Shown here one piece after another: positions 23,942 through 32,005 of a stretch of DNA of 62,756 nt. The notes under the pieces were generated by a model. That model had not been told where the DNA came from. It saw only the letters and a list, made by a program, of their open reading frames with translations, and searched no databases. The stretch's first letter is position 1. Every line of letters starts with the position of its first letter. Where the stretch lies: NCBI GenBank assembly GCA_030431715.1, contig JAUIIO010000007.1, positions 97,756-160,511 on the forward strand, read 5' to 3'. This DNA is from a bacterium (GTDB taxonomy: Bacteria > Bdellovibrionota_C > UBA2361 > RFPC01). The translations under genes and the position numbers were made by a program.

Positions 23942-25688
23942 AGGTGATGGTTCCCTGAAGCCGATTATTAGCGATTCTTCATCGTACCAGGAGCCCAGCA
24001 GTACCTCATACGTACTAAGATATTTTGAATTAAGAAAATTTAGCAGAATGTCGACTTAACAAGACATGAAAAATATCAAGATTAAAATCTTAATATGCTA
24101 TTTTCCCTTCCTCTTATGGATGGTAAATAGCCTCGCTCTTCGCTACTTCGGAGTCGATATTTTGGGCACAGAGTATCTCTATTACCACGTGGGGTGGGTG
24201 ATCTTCAGCTTTCTCTTCCCCGTAGTTGCACTGGAATACAAAGACAACTCAGACTATATCAGACATTGCCTCTTCTCAGTGGTAATGACGACACTGTGGT
24301 GGCTATGGATTTTACTAGAAGGTCTTAAAGGACTTAGCGATGCGCTTCGTTTGGCATTCATCCCTTACTTGCTACTCGACTCTTATCATTTCAGTGATCT
24401 CGTCAGTTACGTTGTCATTATCTTTGCATTTTGCCTTGCAGTGAAATTCATTCTCTTTTCAAAGCTTTCATATCTAGAGGTATTAATTTTTACCCTACTC
24501 ATAGCTGGTTTTCATGTCTTTCAAAGATTGGCAATACACGAAGTCGCTCTCCTTAAAAACTATGGTCAGTACTCAATACTACAGTGTAGCCTCGCGTGTG
24601 CGCTCGCTATTTTTATACACAGTAAGCGCTATGGCAAAGCAAAATCTTTCTCATTTGGACTGATTCTCTTTTCGCTCATCCTCTCTTTTCTCATTTTAAT
24701 GGCTTGGCATACGTATGATAGCGAGAACAATGTTTCTGCAAATAGAAAAATCGATTCGAGCGCCACAATTGAAATCGGCCTATCCTCTTTGGATCGTATG
24801 ACCAATGAACCAGATATAGAAAAATTCAAACTATATCTCGCGAGTAGCCCTATGTGGTTATTGAACAAAAGAGGTAAGGATGCCTATGTCGCGAGGTTGA
24901 GAAGTGATGAAGATGTTATTTCAATACCTCCCGAGGTTAAGAATAAATATATCCATTCCTATTCAACATGGGAAGGTGAGTTTTCTGTAGATATATATAT
25001 TGAAAGCGGCAAGGATAAAATCGGAGGTTTGAGAAAATATGAAGGCGAAACGTTTCAGAAAGTTTCCGCAAATAGCAGCCAAGTTGAACTCCAGATTTTT
25101 AAATCAGAGAGAAGCTATAATGACAGCACGGAAATAAAGATCGAAATACAGTCTCCGAAGATTGCTTTATTTATTGTAGAAAAATCGAAAGGAAATACAG
25201 GAGAAAAGGCCAGAGAATTCTTAAATCTCTTCAGAGCTGTAATTGAAGAGATTGACGAAATGCAGAGCGTAAATGTTCCTTACTTTGAAGAAATGCCGCA
25301 GTGCTTCTTTGATCTCAAAGAAGAGGAACAAGCCTTAGAAAGAGGGGCGTCAAGAATTGCAGATTTGAAAGTGTGGGGCTTTCTTAATACAAGAGAACAA
25401 GGTACTGCTCTCATAACAGTGAATGATGAAGAACAAAAATCTGGGTATGCTGACGAAGTAATCGGATGGTCAGATGAATCCAAATATAACTTTTACTTTC
25501 ACGGAGAGCGAAGAATTAAGCTAAATAAAAAGGACACATACGATGTTGAGATTCGTTTTTATCCTGATAGCAAGAACAAGAGGTGGGCGGATAGGAACTA
25601 TCAAGTCGCTGCAAAGTGCGAACAACTAGATTTTGACAAGCATCAAGTTATTGGTGAGTCGGTGGAAGAATGAATTTAGGTGATGGTT
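23942..25688. repeat. Direct repeat flanking an AT-rich gene
   Basis: AGGTGATGGTT occurs at 23,942-23,952 and 25,678-25,688, and 17 of the 21 bases ending there are shared on the minus strand. The right copy is the C-terminal coding end of the hydrolase gene at 25,676. The left copy looks like a stray duplicate of that end. The pair encloses the membrane-protein gene at 24,066. This fits insertion or recombination with a short target duplication, but chance is possible. Confidence 0.4.
24066..25673 (+). CDS. Membrane protein, unknown, likely acquired
   Basis: A 535-residue protein I do not recognise. Residues 1-220 contain about six or seven hydrophobic segments (for example CYFPFLLWMVNSLAL, GWVIFSFLFPVVAL, FGLILFSLILSFLILMAW). 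The rest (about 225-535) is hydrophilic and probably one soluble domain rich in Lys and Glu, with acidic loops and three or so cysteines. Base composition looks more AT-rich than the flanks, and the gene lies between direct repeats of AGGTGATGGTT. No ribosome-binding site is strong. Its stop nearly touches the convergent hydrolase gene. I infer an accessory gene; no function is proposed. Confidence 0.75.
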   Translation: MKNIKIKILICYFPFLLWMVNSLALRYFGVDILGTEYLYYHVGWVIFSFLFPVVALEYKDNSDYIRHCLFSVVMTTLWWLWILLEGLKGLSDALRLAFIPYLLLDSYHFSDLVSYVVIIFAFCLAVKFILFSKLSYLEVLIFTLLIAGFHVFQRLAIHEVALLKNYGQYSILQCSLACALAIFIHSKRYGKAKSFSFGLILFSLILSFLILMAWHTYDSENNVSANRKIDSSATIEIGLSSLDRMTNEPDIEKFKLYLASSPMWLLNKRGKDAYVARLRSDEDVISIPPEVKNKYIHSYSTWEGEFSVDIYIESGKDKIGGLRKYEGETFQKVSANSSQVELQIFKSERSYNDSTEIKIEIQSPKIALFIVEKSKGNTGEKAREFLNLFRAVIEEIDEMQSVNVPYFEEMPQCFFDLKEEEQALERGASRIADLKVWGFLNTREQGTALITVNDEEQKSGYADEVIGWSDESKYNFYFHGERRIKLNKKDTYDVEIRFYPDSKNKRWADRNYQVAAKCEQLDFDKHQVIGESVEE

Positions 25689-26419
25689 TTTTGAAACCAC
25701 TTCTCTGTTTTTTGAAAGAGTTTTTGGCTGATGCCTTCTTCGGTAAATGAATGGCTTGCCCCTTCAAGTTCTACAAGCTCTCCCTCGCATATAAGATGCT
25801 CAAAGTAGCGTTTGCTACTTTCAACAAGCATGGCATCCGGGCCTGATGCGTAGCAGATCTGGGTGGGGGATTGAATCTTTGAAATGAGTTTGAGCTCATC
25901 AGGAAACGTTTCAATTCCTCGAATAAATCTTTTAGACATAAGGAGCTCGTAACCTACGTTCATGTACGTTGCTCCGGATGCCCTGTCTCTGTTTAGCCAC
26001 TGCCTGGGGGGATAGGAGATGAAGGAAGAGATGTCCCAGAGGCTTAGAGCTTTAAATTGTGAGGTTTGTGTACGTAAAAGAGTTAGCCCACCAAAAGAAT
26101 GACCAACAGCAAAGAGTTGCTTATGGCCTTTTCTTTTCAGGTACTTTGTAACAGTGTCGACGTCTTTTGAGTGTTGTAGCAGATCCGTTTTCATTAACGT
26201 ACGCGCATTTGGGTGCCAATCATAAAGATTCACACGACAATAGGCGTATCCTTTCTTGCGAAAATACCATGATCCAAGAAGCATTGGTGGCCAGAGCTCG
26301 GTCGAAGCGAGGCCATGTACAAAAATTACGGTACCTTTTGGAGGAGCTTTATCGGGATATCCGAGAGTACAATATATATACTTTTTATCTGGAGTCCTGA
26401 TTTTAAGAGACTCTTCCAT
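25676..26419 (-). CDS. Alpha/beta hydrolase
   Basis: A 247-residue cytoplasmic hydrolase. The oxyanion loop is FVHGLASTE, the nucleophile elbow is GHSFGG (Ser), the acid is likely the Asp in ASGPDAMLVES, and the histidine lies in GASHSFTEEG. The shape resembles the serine aminopeptidase/lysophospholipase group. It lies nine bases downstream of ffh on the same strand, so it probably rides on the ffh transcript. The substrate is unknown; thioesterase or carboxylesterase action is possible. Confidence 0.85.
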   Translation of the reverse strand: MEESLKIRTPDKKYIYCTLGYPDKAPPKGTVIFVHGLASTELWPPMLLGSWYFRKKGYAYCRVNLYDWHPNARTLMKTDLLQHSKDVDTVTKYLKRKGHKQLFAVGHSFGGLTLLRTQTSQFKALSLWDISSFISYPPRQWLNRDRASGATYMNVGYELLMSKRFIRGIETFPDELKLISKIQSPTQICYASGPDAMLVESSKRYFEHLICEGELVELEGASHSFTEEGISQKLFQKTEKWFQKTIT

Positions 26420-26427
26420 AGGTCGGC

Positions 26428-27804
26428 TTACTTTAAGCCTTTCATGAGATTGCCGAGACCTGGCATTTTTCCTGCGCCGCCCATCATGTTCATTAGGCCG
26501 CCCATTCCCATCTTGGAGACTTTTTTCATCATCTTCTTCATTTCGACGAATTGTTTAAGAAGCTTATTTACATCTTCAACCTTTGTGCCCGAGCCAGCAG
26601 CGATTCGTTTTCGCCTACTTCCGTTGATAATACCGGGTTTTGTGCGTTCTTCAGCCGTCATGGAAAGGATGATCGCTTCGATCCGTTTTACTTCATGGTC
26701 CATCTCTTCAGAGTCAACTTGCTTGGCCAGTTTTCCCATACCGGGGATCATGGAAGTAAGTGATGAAACGCTTCCCATCTTCTTGATCATTCGAAGCTGT
26801 CCGAGAAAGTCTTCAAGGCTAAATTCGTTTTTAGCCATCTTCTTATGAAGAGCCATCGACTCTTCCATGTCGATCTCTTTTGAGGCTTTCTCAATAAGCC
26901 CTAAAACATCGCCCATACCGAGTATTCGTGATGACATTCTATCAGGGTGGAATACTTCGAGCGCATCAAGCTTCTCCCCGAGACCTATAAATTTAATTGG
27001 CTTGCCAGTCACGGCTTTCATAGAAAGCGCGGCACCACCACGGGCATCACCATCAAGTTTGGTCAGGATCAGTCCATCTATCTCAAGCGCTTCATCAAAG
27101 CCTTGAGCTACGTTAACGGCTTCCTGCCCAGTCATGGCATCTGCGACAAGTAAAATCTCGTGTGGTTGAATAACGTCACTTATCTCTTGGAGCTCGTTCA
27201 TGAGCTCCGTATCGATCTGGAGACGTCCTGCGGTATCGAGAAGGAGAACATCAAATCCGTGATTTTTTGCATATGCTTCGGCATTGCGAGCGATATCAAC
27301 GGGATCGTCGTCGACAGTTGAGTGAAAGACTTCAAGGCCAAGCTGTTTCCCGACAGTTTTTAATTGATCGATTGCAGCAGGGCGGTACACATCTGCTGGA
27401 ACGAGAAGTGGTTTCTTCTTTTTTTCATCACGCAGATATCTTCCAAGCTTCCCGATAGTGGTTGTCTTACCTGATCCTTGAAGGCCAACAAGCATAACAA
27501 CTACGGGAGGAGCTTCAGCGAGATTAAGCTCGCTCGCTTCACTTCCCATAACTCGGGTAAGCTCTTCGTTTACGATTTTGATGATCTGTTGATCGGGGGT
27601 AAGGCTTTTAAGAACAGACTCACCTTTCGCTTTTTCCCCAACCTCGTTGCAGAATTCTTTCGCTACCTTAAAGTTTACATCAGCCTCAAGAAGCGCCATG
27701 CGGACAGCTTTCATGGTGTTCGCGATATCTTTTTCAGTAACGACCCCACGGCCGCGTATGCTTTTTAAAGCGCTATCAAGCTTTGAGCTCAGGCTATCAA
27801 ACAT
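26428..27804 (-). CDS. ffh: Signal recognition particle protein Ffh
   Basis: Binds 4.5S RNA and signal sequences of nascent membrane proteins and delivers ribosomes to FtsY. I start at the ATG at 27,804 (MFDSLSSKL); an ATG three codons upstream is the alternative. The N domain is followed by the GTPase G domain with GLQGSGKTTTIGKLG, DTAGRLQ and TKLDGDARGGAA. The C-terminal M domain is methionine-rich (MKKMMKKVSKMGMGGLMNMM). At 458 residues it is of normal length. It is not next to rpsP. Confidence 0.97.
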   Translation of the reverse strand: MFDSLSSKLDSALKSIRGRGVVTEKDIANTMKAVRMALLEADVNFKVAKEFCNEVGEKAKGESVLKSLTPDQQIIKIVNEELTRVMGSEASELNLAEAPPVVVMLVGLQGSGKTTTIGKLGRYLRDEKKKKPLLVPADVYRPAAIDQLKTVGKQLGLEVFHSTVDDDPVDIARNAEAYAKNHGFDVLLLDTAGRLQIDTELMNELQEISDVIQPHEILLVADAMTGQEAVNVAQGFDEALEIDGLILTKLDGDARGGAALSMKAVTGKPIKFIGLGEKLDALEVFHPDRMSSRILGMGDVLGLIEKASKEIDMEESMALHKKMAKNEFSLEDFLGQLRMIKKMGSVSSLTSMIPGMGKLAKQVDSEEMDHEVKRIEAIILSMTAEERTKPGIINGSRRKRIAAGSGTKVEDVNKLLKQFVEMKKMMKKVSKMGMGGLMNMMGGAGKMPGLGNLMKGLK

Positions 27805-27845
27805 GGTATACATCCCAACGAATTAGTCAGCTGTGAGTATACGAC

Positions 27846-28871
27846 TTGAATCAGAAGAAGCAAATAGATCCCGCCAAAGCGATTCTCTCTTGGTACAGAA
27901 AGCACGGGAGGGATCTTCCGTGGAGACACACGAGCGATCCTTATCATATTTGGGTACTCGAAATCATAATGCAGCAAACGCAAGTATCACGTGGCACAGA
28001 GTACTATGAGCGCTTTATAGCAAAATTTCCTGATATCTTTGCACTTGCAAAGGCCACATGGCGTAACGTACTGCCAGTCTGGCGTGGGCTTGGGTACTAC
28101 CGTCGCGGGCAGAATATGCTTAAGACAGCAAAGGTGCTCGTTGCTGATTATGGTGGAGAGTTTCCTTCAGATCGCGATGAGCTGTTACGGCTTCCCGGAG
28201 TTGGACCATATACTGCCGCAGCGCTTCAGAGCTTTGCCTTTCGAAAACCGGTGCCAGCCCTTGATACAAATCTCTTCAGGGTTCTTAGTCGTTACTACGG
28301 TGTGACAAAGGAGCGAGTGCCAGAGTTGGCGGAAGAACTCTATCTTGCACATCCACGATCCTCAGCCAAGCTTAATCATGGGTTAATGGATATTGGAGCA
28401 CTTATTTGCAAGAGCAAGAAGGTACTGTGTGAGGAGTGCCCTCTGTCATCGCACTGCCACTTTCGCATGATTGGCGCGCCACTGACGACGCCGAGTAGGA
28501 GCACAAGGAAAAAGGTGGAATGTGATATTGAGCTTGCGGTAGGGTGCCTGATTCATCACGATCAATACTTTCTAAGTAGCAAAAAGGGGAGGTATTCGTC
28601 TTTTCCAGCGTATCCATGTGCGACAAAGAGTCAGACGCGACAGGTACTTAAGGAGTCTCTTAAAGTGGATTATAAGATTGAGGTAGCTGTTCGTCCCCCA
28701 TTTGTGAGTATTGAGGGGGAGTATCGTGGAAGATCCTATAGGCTACACTACTGTCGTTGTCGTGTATTAAAGGGAGATCTCAATCGGAGTGCGCTGAGGT
28801 CTATAAAAAGAGATCGAGTTAAAACTTCTTCCTGGTCTGAGATTGATAGGGAGATTTTAGCTCAATTGTAG
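27846..28871 (+). CDS. mutY: A/G-specific adenine glycosylase MutY
   Basis: Removes adenine mispaired with 8-oxoguanine. An in-frame TGA lies at 27,834, so the first usable start is TTG at 27,846. The 341-residue protein has the catalytic Glu in WVLEIIMQQTQV, the helix-hairpin-helix LPGVGPYTAAAL with catalytic Asp in PALDTNLFRVL, and a complete iron-sulfur ligand set C-x6-C-x2-C-x5-C (CKSKKVLCEECPLSSHC). The C-terminal NUDIX-like 8-oxoG reader (about 215-341) looks divergent but present. It is divergent from ffh with 41 bases between starts. Confidence 0.96.
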   Translation: MNQKKQIDPAKAILSWYRKHGRDLPWRHTSDPYHIWVLEIIMQQTQVSRGTEYYERFIAKFPDIFALAKATWRNVLPVWRGLGYYRRGQNMLKTAKVLVADYGGEFPSDRDELLRLPGVGPYTAAALQSFAFRKPVPALDTNLFRVLSRYYGVTKERVPELAEELYLAHPRSSAKLNHGLMDIGALICKSKKVLCEECPLSSHCHFRMIGAPLTTPSRSTRKKVECDIELAVGCLIHHDQYFLSSKKGRYSSFPAYPCATKSQTRQVLKESLKVDYKIEVAVRPPFVSIEGEYRGRSYRLHYCRCRVLKGDLNRSALRSIKRDRVKTSSWSEIDREILAQL

Positions 28872-28903
28872 AGGTCAATAAAATTAACAGTTTGTATAGT
28901 AGT

Positions 28904-28920
28904 CAGCTCCTCGCAATGAC
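28904..28920 (+). repeat. Solo fragment of the GTCATTGCGAGG repeat
   Basis: CAGCTCCTCGCAATGAC is one terminus of the palindromes at 6,077 and 39,134, without a second arm. It lies between the 3' ends of mutY and the gene at 28,943 and looks like the remnant of a deleted copy. Confidence 0.6.
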
Positions 28921-28942
28921 AGGAAAACGATACTCTGGCAAT

Positions 28943-29746
28943 TTAAGAATCCAGAAGCTTCGCAGAGAGTTCATTTACTCTGCTTGCTTCGGCTGCTTTG
29001 TCCGGATTCTGCGAAATCGCAGAATCAATACTTCCAGCAAGCTTTAGTGCAGAGTCCAGATCTCTAACCGTTGTTCCTGAAGCTTCTGCATTTTGCAGAG
29101 CAACCTCTACGGTATCAACCAGCTCTTTAGCTTGACTCTTGGCTGTATCAACAGCGTCACGAAGCCTAGCGAGTTGCTCACGAGCTTCTTTAATACTTGC
29201 TCTTGTTTTTATAATATTCTCAGGAGGGCTCAGAGCTATCTTATTTAAGCTCAGTGCGCCATCTCCAGATTCTTTAAATATAACCTCAAGAGTCTTTTCA
29301 AGCTCCGCCTCGGCTTCGAAGCGAATTGTTTCACTTGAAGAATCACTGGAGGAAGAGTCTCTTCTTATAGACTTATCTCTAATGGCTCCGAGAATCTCGT
29401 TTGCTTCTTTTTCAAGAACAGTACTTCTTGACTCTGATATATCAGATGCTTCAGCTTGCTCGACGATACCATCAAGGCTTTCAACAAGTCCTTGCAGCTC
29501 ATCAGTTGCGCTATCTACACCGTTAATCAGGCTAATGAAATTGTTTGCTCTCTTCCTCGCGTTTCCTGTCTCATTTGAATCTTTACTCTGACGAGCTTCG
29601 ACCTGTACTGATACTGCTTCCGTTTTGGCAACGTTTACTTTATCAGCAGATAATGAGGTCAGTGATCTTTGAAGAGAATTCCCAGATGAAGCCTGCCCGG
29701 CCTTACTGGATTGAACTTTGATTTTTGATACGTCATTTACTTCCAT
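28943..29746 (-). CDS. Flagellin-like helical protein, unknown
   Basis: A 267-residue, Ser/Ala/Glu-rich, mostly helical protein with no signal peptide. Two segments recall flagellin-type regions: the helix FISLINGVDSATDELQ followed by a VLEKEANEILGAIR stretch (near residues 70-122), and the terminal TVRDLDSALKLAGSIDS helix with the AKLLDS end. It lacks the canonical D0 motifs, so it is not a normal filament subunit. A sigma-28-type promoter with a perfect GCCGATAA -10 lies upstream, so it should be made with late flagellar genes. It may be a filament-associated or secreted flagellar protein. The ATG lacks a clear Shine-Dalgarno. Confidence 0.7.
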   Translation of the reverse strand: MEVNDVSKIKVQSSKAGQASSGNSLQRSLTSLSADKVNVAKTEAVSVQVEARQSKDSNETGNARKRANNFISLINGVDSATDELQGLVESLDGIVEQAEASDISESRSTVLEKEANEILGAIRDKSIRRDSSSSDSSSETIRFEAEAELEKTLEVIFKESGDGALSLNKIALSPPENIIKTRASIKEAREQLARLRDAVDTAKSQAKELVDTVEVALQNAEASGTTVRDLDSALKLAGSIDSAISQNPDKAAEASRVNELSAKLLDS

Positions 29747-29827
29747 TGTACTACAACTGCTACAGCGGTGAAGTCCCTCACACTACTGTGGTTGCGCAGT
29801 CCTCCGTGATAGGTTTGCACAATTATT

Positions 29828-29854
29828 TTATCGGCATTTTTACGTATCACTTGA
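29828..29854 (-). promoter_or_regulatory. Sigma-28-type promoter of the 267-residue protein
   Basis: On the minus strand: TCAAGTGA (5 of 8 against TAAAGTTT), exactly 11 bases, then GCCGATAA, the consensus -10 in full. Transcription would start near 29,820, leaving about a 74-base leader before the ATG at 29,746. Confidence 0.8.
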
Positions 29855-29913
29855 GCGGTTGGAGTGAAAAAACCTGCAAGCTATTGAAAATACAGCAGTA
29901 AAACTGCATAAAA

Positions 29914-30807
29914 CTACCAATCTACGAGATCTTCGCGTGCACTATCACTACTTTTAGTACGCGGCTCTCGAGGTAACGCTGCTGGGATTGGGCGTTTGCG
30001 GAAGGATGTCCTTTCATTTTGATGCCGCTCTTTGGCCTCACTTAGGTAACCCTTAAGCTTTTCCAAACGGTCCTCAGAGGAAGGGTGAGTGGACAGGAAC
30101 TGGAGCGTTGAGCCATTAAGGTCTGGGTCTTTTACTGCCTTTTCCCAGAAATCGATTGCTGCCTCAGGATCGTAATCAGCCTCGGCCATGAGAAAGAGTC
30201 CAACTTGATCGGCCTCAAGCTCAAGGCGTTGTTTTTGTGGATTGATAAGTGCCGCATTTAGGCTCTGCCGAATGATATAATCTGCGATTCCGGCGATGGC
30301 GGCAACGCCTGCGCTCTGGCCATAGAGGATCTGGCGAGTCGCACTCCCGGCTGTTTGTGAGATCGTCTGATTAATGAGAATTGCAGGCTCGGGCTGCACA
30401 TGTCTGGCAAGTACGTGTGCGATTTCGTGAGCAAGAACTGTTGCAAGCTCATCATCGTCTTGAAGAAAGTCTACGAGAGCAGACCATACAAAGATATAAT
30501 TTCCTCTAGTAGCTGCGGCATTTTTGAGCTCATCATCTTTTAGAACATACACGTGCCAGATGTTCTGATCGTTCTTGCGAACACTTGTGAGTTTTTCAAC
30601 GATTTTTCTAACTCGTAGTATTCTTTTGTCATCGGTATCAAGTGGATAACGCTGTGAGAGTTGGCTGAGTACTTCGTGCCCGTATTGTTCGTCTTCATTC
30701 GCTACGGTTGTCTGCTCTGGGATGTGCCCGACTGGTAGTGGTTTGCGGTACGCAAAGCAACCAGCGCAGTAGAGAGGGAGAAGCGCAAGAAGAAGGAGCC
30801 TATTCAT
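29914..30807 (-). CDS. M48-family zinc metalloprotease lipoprotein (BepA/LoiP-like)
   Basis: A 297-residue periplasmic protease, probably in outer-membrane protein quality control. The lipobox YCAGC puts the lipid on Cys17. The zinc-binding motif is HEIAH (127-131), and the third ligand is the Glu of the LELEADQVGL helix (Glu198). No TPR domain follows, so it is closer to short LoiP-like members than to BepA. Its ATG overlaps the upstream lipoprotein gene by eight bases on the same strand, so that protein may be a partner. Confidence 0.9.
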   Translation of the reverse strand: MNRLLLLALLPLYCAGCFAYRKPLPVGHIPEQTTVANEDEQYGHEVLSQLSQRYPLDTDDKRILRVRKIVEKLTSVRKNDQNIWHVYVLKDDELKNAAATRGNYIFVWSALVDFLQDDDELATVLAHEIAHVLARHVQPEPAILINQTISQTAGSATRQILYGQSAGVAAIAGIADYIIRQSLNAALINPQKQRLELEADQVGLFLMAEADYDPEAAIDFWEKAVKDPDLNGSTLQFLSTHPSSEDRLEKLKGYLSEAKERHQNERTSFRKRPIPAALPREPRTKSSDSAREDLVDW

Positions 30808-31189
30808 GGTGAAGTGGTACAGGGATAAGTTTACTCAAGTGTCTGAGATAGCTCTTCGGCCTGCGGCTACAGAACACGAGGAGTTCTTCCTTGTTGCGCT
30901 CCATATGAAAGCAAGACCAGCGTTTCTGTCCAAGCTCAGCAAGTTGCGCTTGCATGTCTTCAGGAGTGTCCTCAAAAGAGAGGGTGTGTACCCGGTACTC
31001 AATGGTTGAAAGCTTTTGAACTTCTTTCTCTGCAGCCTGTGATACTTCATCTGAGGTTGGGGTTATGTCACTAATTTTCTTCTTGGCGTCGGCAAATGTT
31101 TTATCGATATCAATTTCGGGGGCGTTGTCGCAGGCAGAGAGGAAACAAACGAAAAGGACAAGAGAGATGATGGAGTAAAAGTGGTTCAT
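30800..31189 (-). CDS. Small lipoprotein partnered with the M48 protease
   Basis: 129 residues. The signal peptide ends in the lipobox LSAC (Cys20). The mature part starts with an acidic helix (DKTFADAKKKISDI), then a compact C-terminal region containing two Cys (SCFHME, VFCSRR) that could form a disulfide, ending with a basic stretch (RRPKSYLRHLSKL). I do not recognise the family. Its 3' end overlaps the M48 gene by eight bases, so both are translated from one message. Confidence 0.68.
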   Translation of the reverse strand: MNHFYSIISLVLFVCFLSACDNAPEIDIDKTFADAKKKISDITPTSDEVSQAAEKEVQKLSTIEYRVHTLSFEDTPEDMQAQLAELGQKRWSCFHMERNKEELLVFCSRRPKSYLRHLSKLIPVPLHHE

Positions 31190-31257
31190 AGTAGGAATAT
31201 ATCATGAAATGGTGGGAGCGGGAAAAGATGCATAGCTGACGGTGATTTTCGCACCCG

Positions 31258-31352
31258 CAACTCCTCCTCCTCCTAATCCTGCACCTGCACCAAATCCCTA
31301 AAGCCTAGTGCAGGTGCAGGAGAATGAGGAGGATTAGGATGAAGAGGAAGAG
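31258..31352. repeat. Hexamer-periodic inverted repeat (copy R2)
   Basis: A perfect 12-bp pair CTGCACCTGCAC (31,279-31,290) and GTGCAGGTGCAG (31,308-31,319) caps a stem of 6-base words. The left arm reads CCTCCT, AATCCT, GCACCT; the right arm reads GCAGGT, GCAGGA, GGAGGA, TTAGGA, GGAAGA. A second complementary block TCCTAATCCT pairs with AGGATTAGGA after the right arm gains about one extra hexamer. It lies in the divergent gap between a lipoprotein gene and the phosphoribosyltransferase gene. Confidence 0.75.
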
Positions 31353-31444
31353 AGGGGTGTGTTTTCTCCTAAGCCTCTAGCACTCTTTGCTTTTTTACAA
31401 GAAACCTTCTATGCTTTGTCCACTTTTGATTGAGAGACTCCGAC

Positions 31445-31999
31445 GTGGCAAAACTCCCCGATACCTTTAAGAAGATTTACAGTAAAGATCAGATAGCTGA
31501 CAGGGCTGCTGCTATCGGTGGTGAGATAACCGCTTGGGCTCATTCTGTTTCAGAGGACACCGGGCAAGACGTATTGGCTATTCCGGTTTTAAGGGGTGGC
31601 ATCTTCTTCTTCGCTGATATCGTCCGGGATATTGATGCCTCTGTTCAGGTCGTTCCGGTTCAGAGCTGGGCTTATGATGAAAACGAGGTGATAAGAGCTG
31701 AAATTAAGATCTCGATGGAGGGCGTGAGCGCAGAAGGACGCTCGGTGCTTCTCGTTGATGACATCTGTGATTCTGGCAAAACACTTCGCGCGCTCGTTGA
31801 TGCATTTGAACGTAGTGGCGCTAAGGAGGTTAAGACCGCTGTGCTTATTAAGAGAGATATCGAAGATTCCGTGTTCGATCCTAATTACGTCGGGTTCCAC
31901 TACGCTGACGATGAATGGTTTGTCGGATACGGAATGGATGATAATGATCGCTGGAAGAATCTTCCGGATATTTATGTTATTGAGCGAGATTCTGAGTAA
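31445..31999 (+). CDS. Phosphoribosyltransferase, HPRT-like
   Basis: A type I phosphoribosyltransferase of 184 residues from GTG 31,445, preferred because GAGAG lies seven bases upstream; TTG 31,430 is the alternative. The PRPP-binding loop is VLLVDDICDSGKTL, and the opening IYSKDQIADRAAAIGGEITAW with AIPVLRGGIFFFADI matches hypoxanthine/guanine phosphoribosyltransferases. The C-terminal part (FVGYGMDDNDRWKNLPDIYV) is also typical. A role in purine salvage is likely. Only six bases separate it from wzt, so it appears to lead the polysaccharide operon. Confidence 0.82.
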   Translation: MAKLPDTFKKIYSKDQIADRAAAIGGEITAWAHSVSEDTGQDVLAIPVLRGGIFFFADIVRDIDASVQVVPVQSWAYDENEVIRAEIKISMEGVSAEGRSVLLVDDICDSGKTLRALVDAFERSGAKEVKTAVLIKRDIEDSVFDPNYVGFHYADDEWFVGYGMDDNDRWKNLPDIYVIERDSE

Positions 32000-32005
32000 G
32001 TTCGC

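Noticed and set aside
31258..31352. Ordinary intrinsic terminator
   Set aside because: No T-run follows, it lies between divergent gene starts, and the arms show a 6-base period that terminators do not have.
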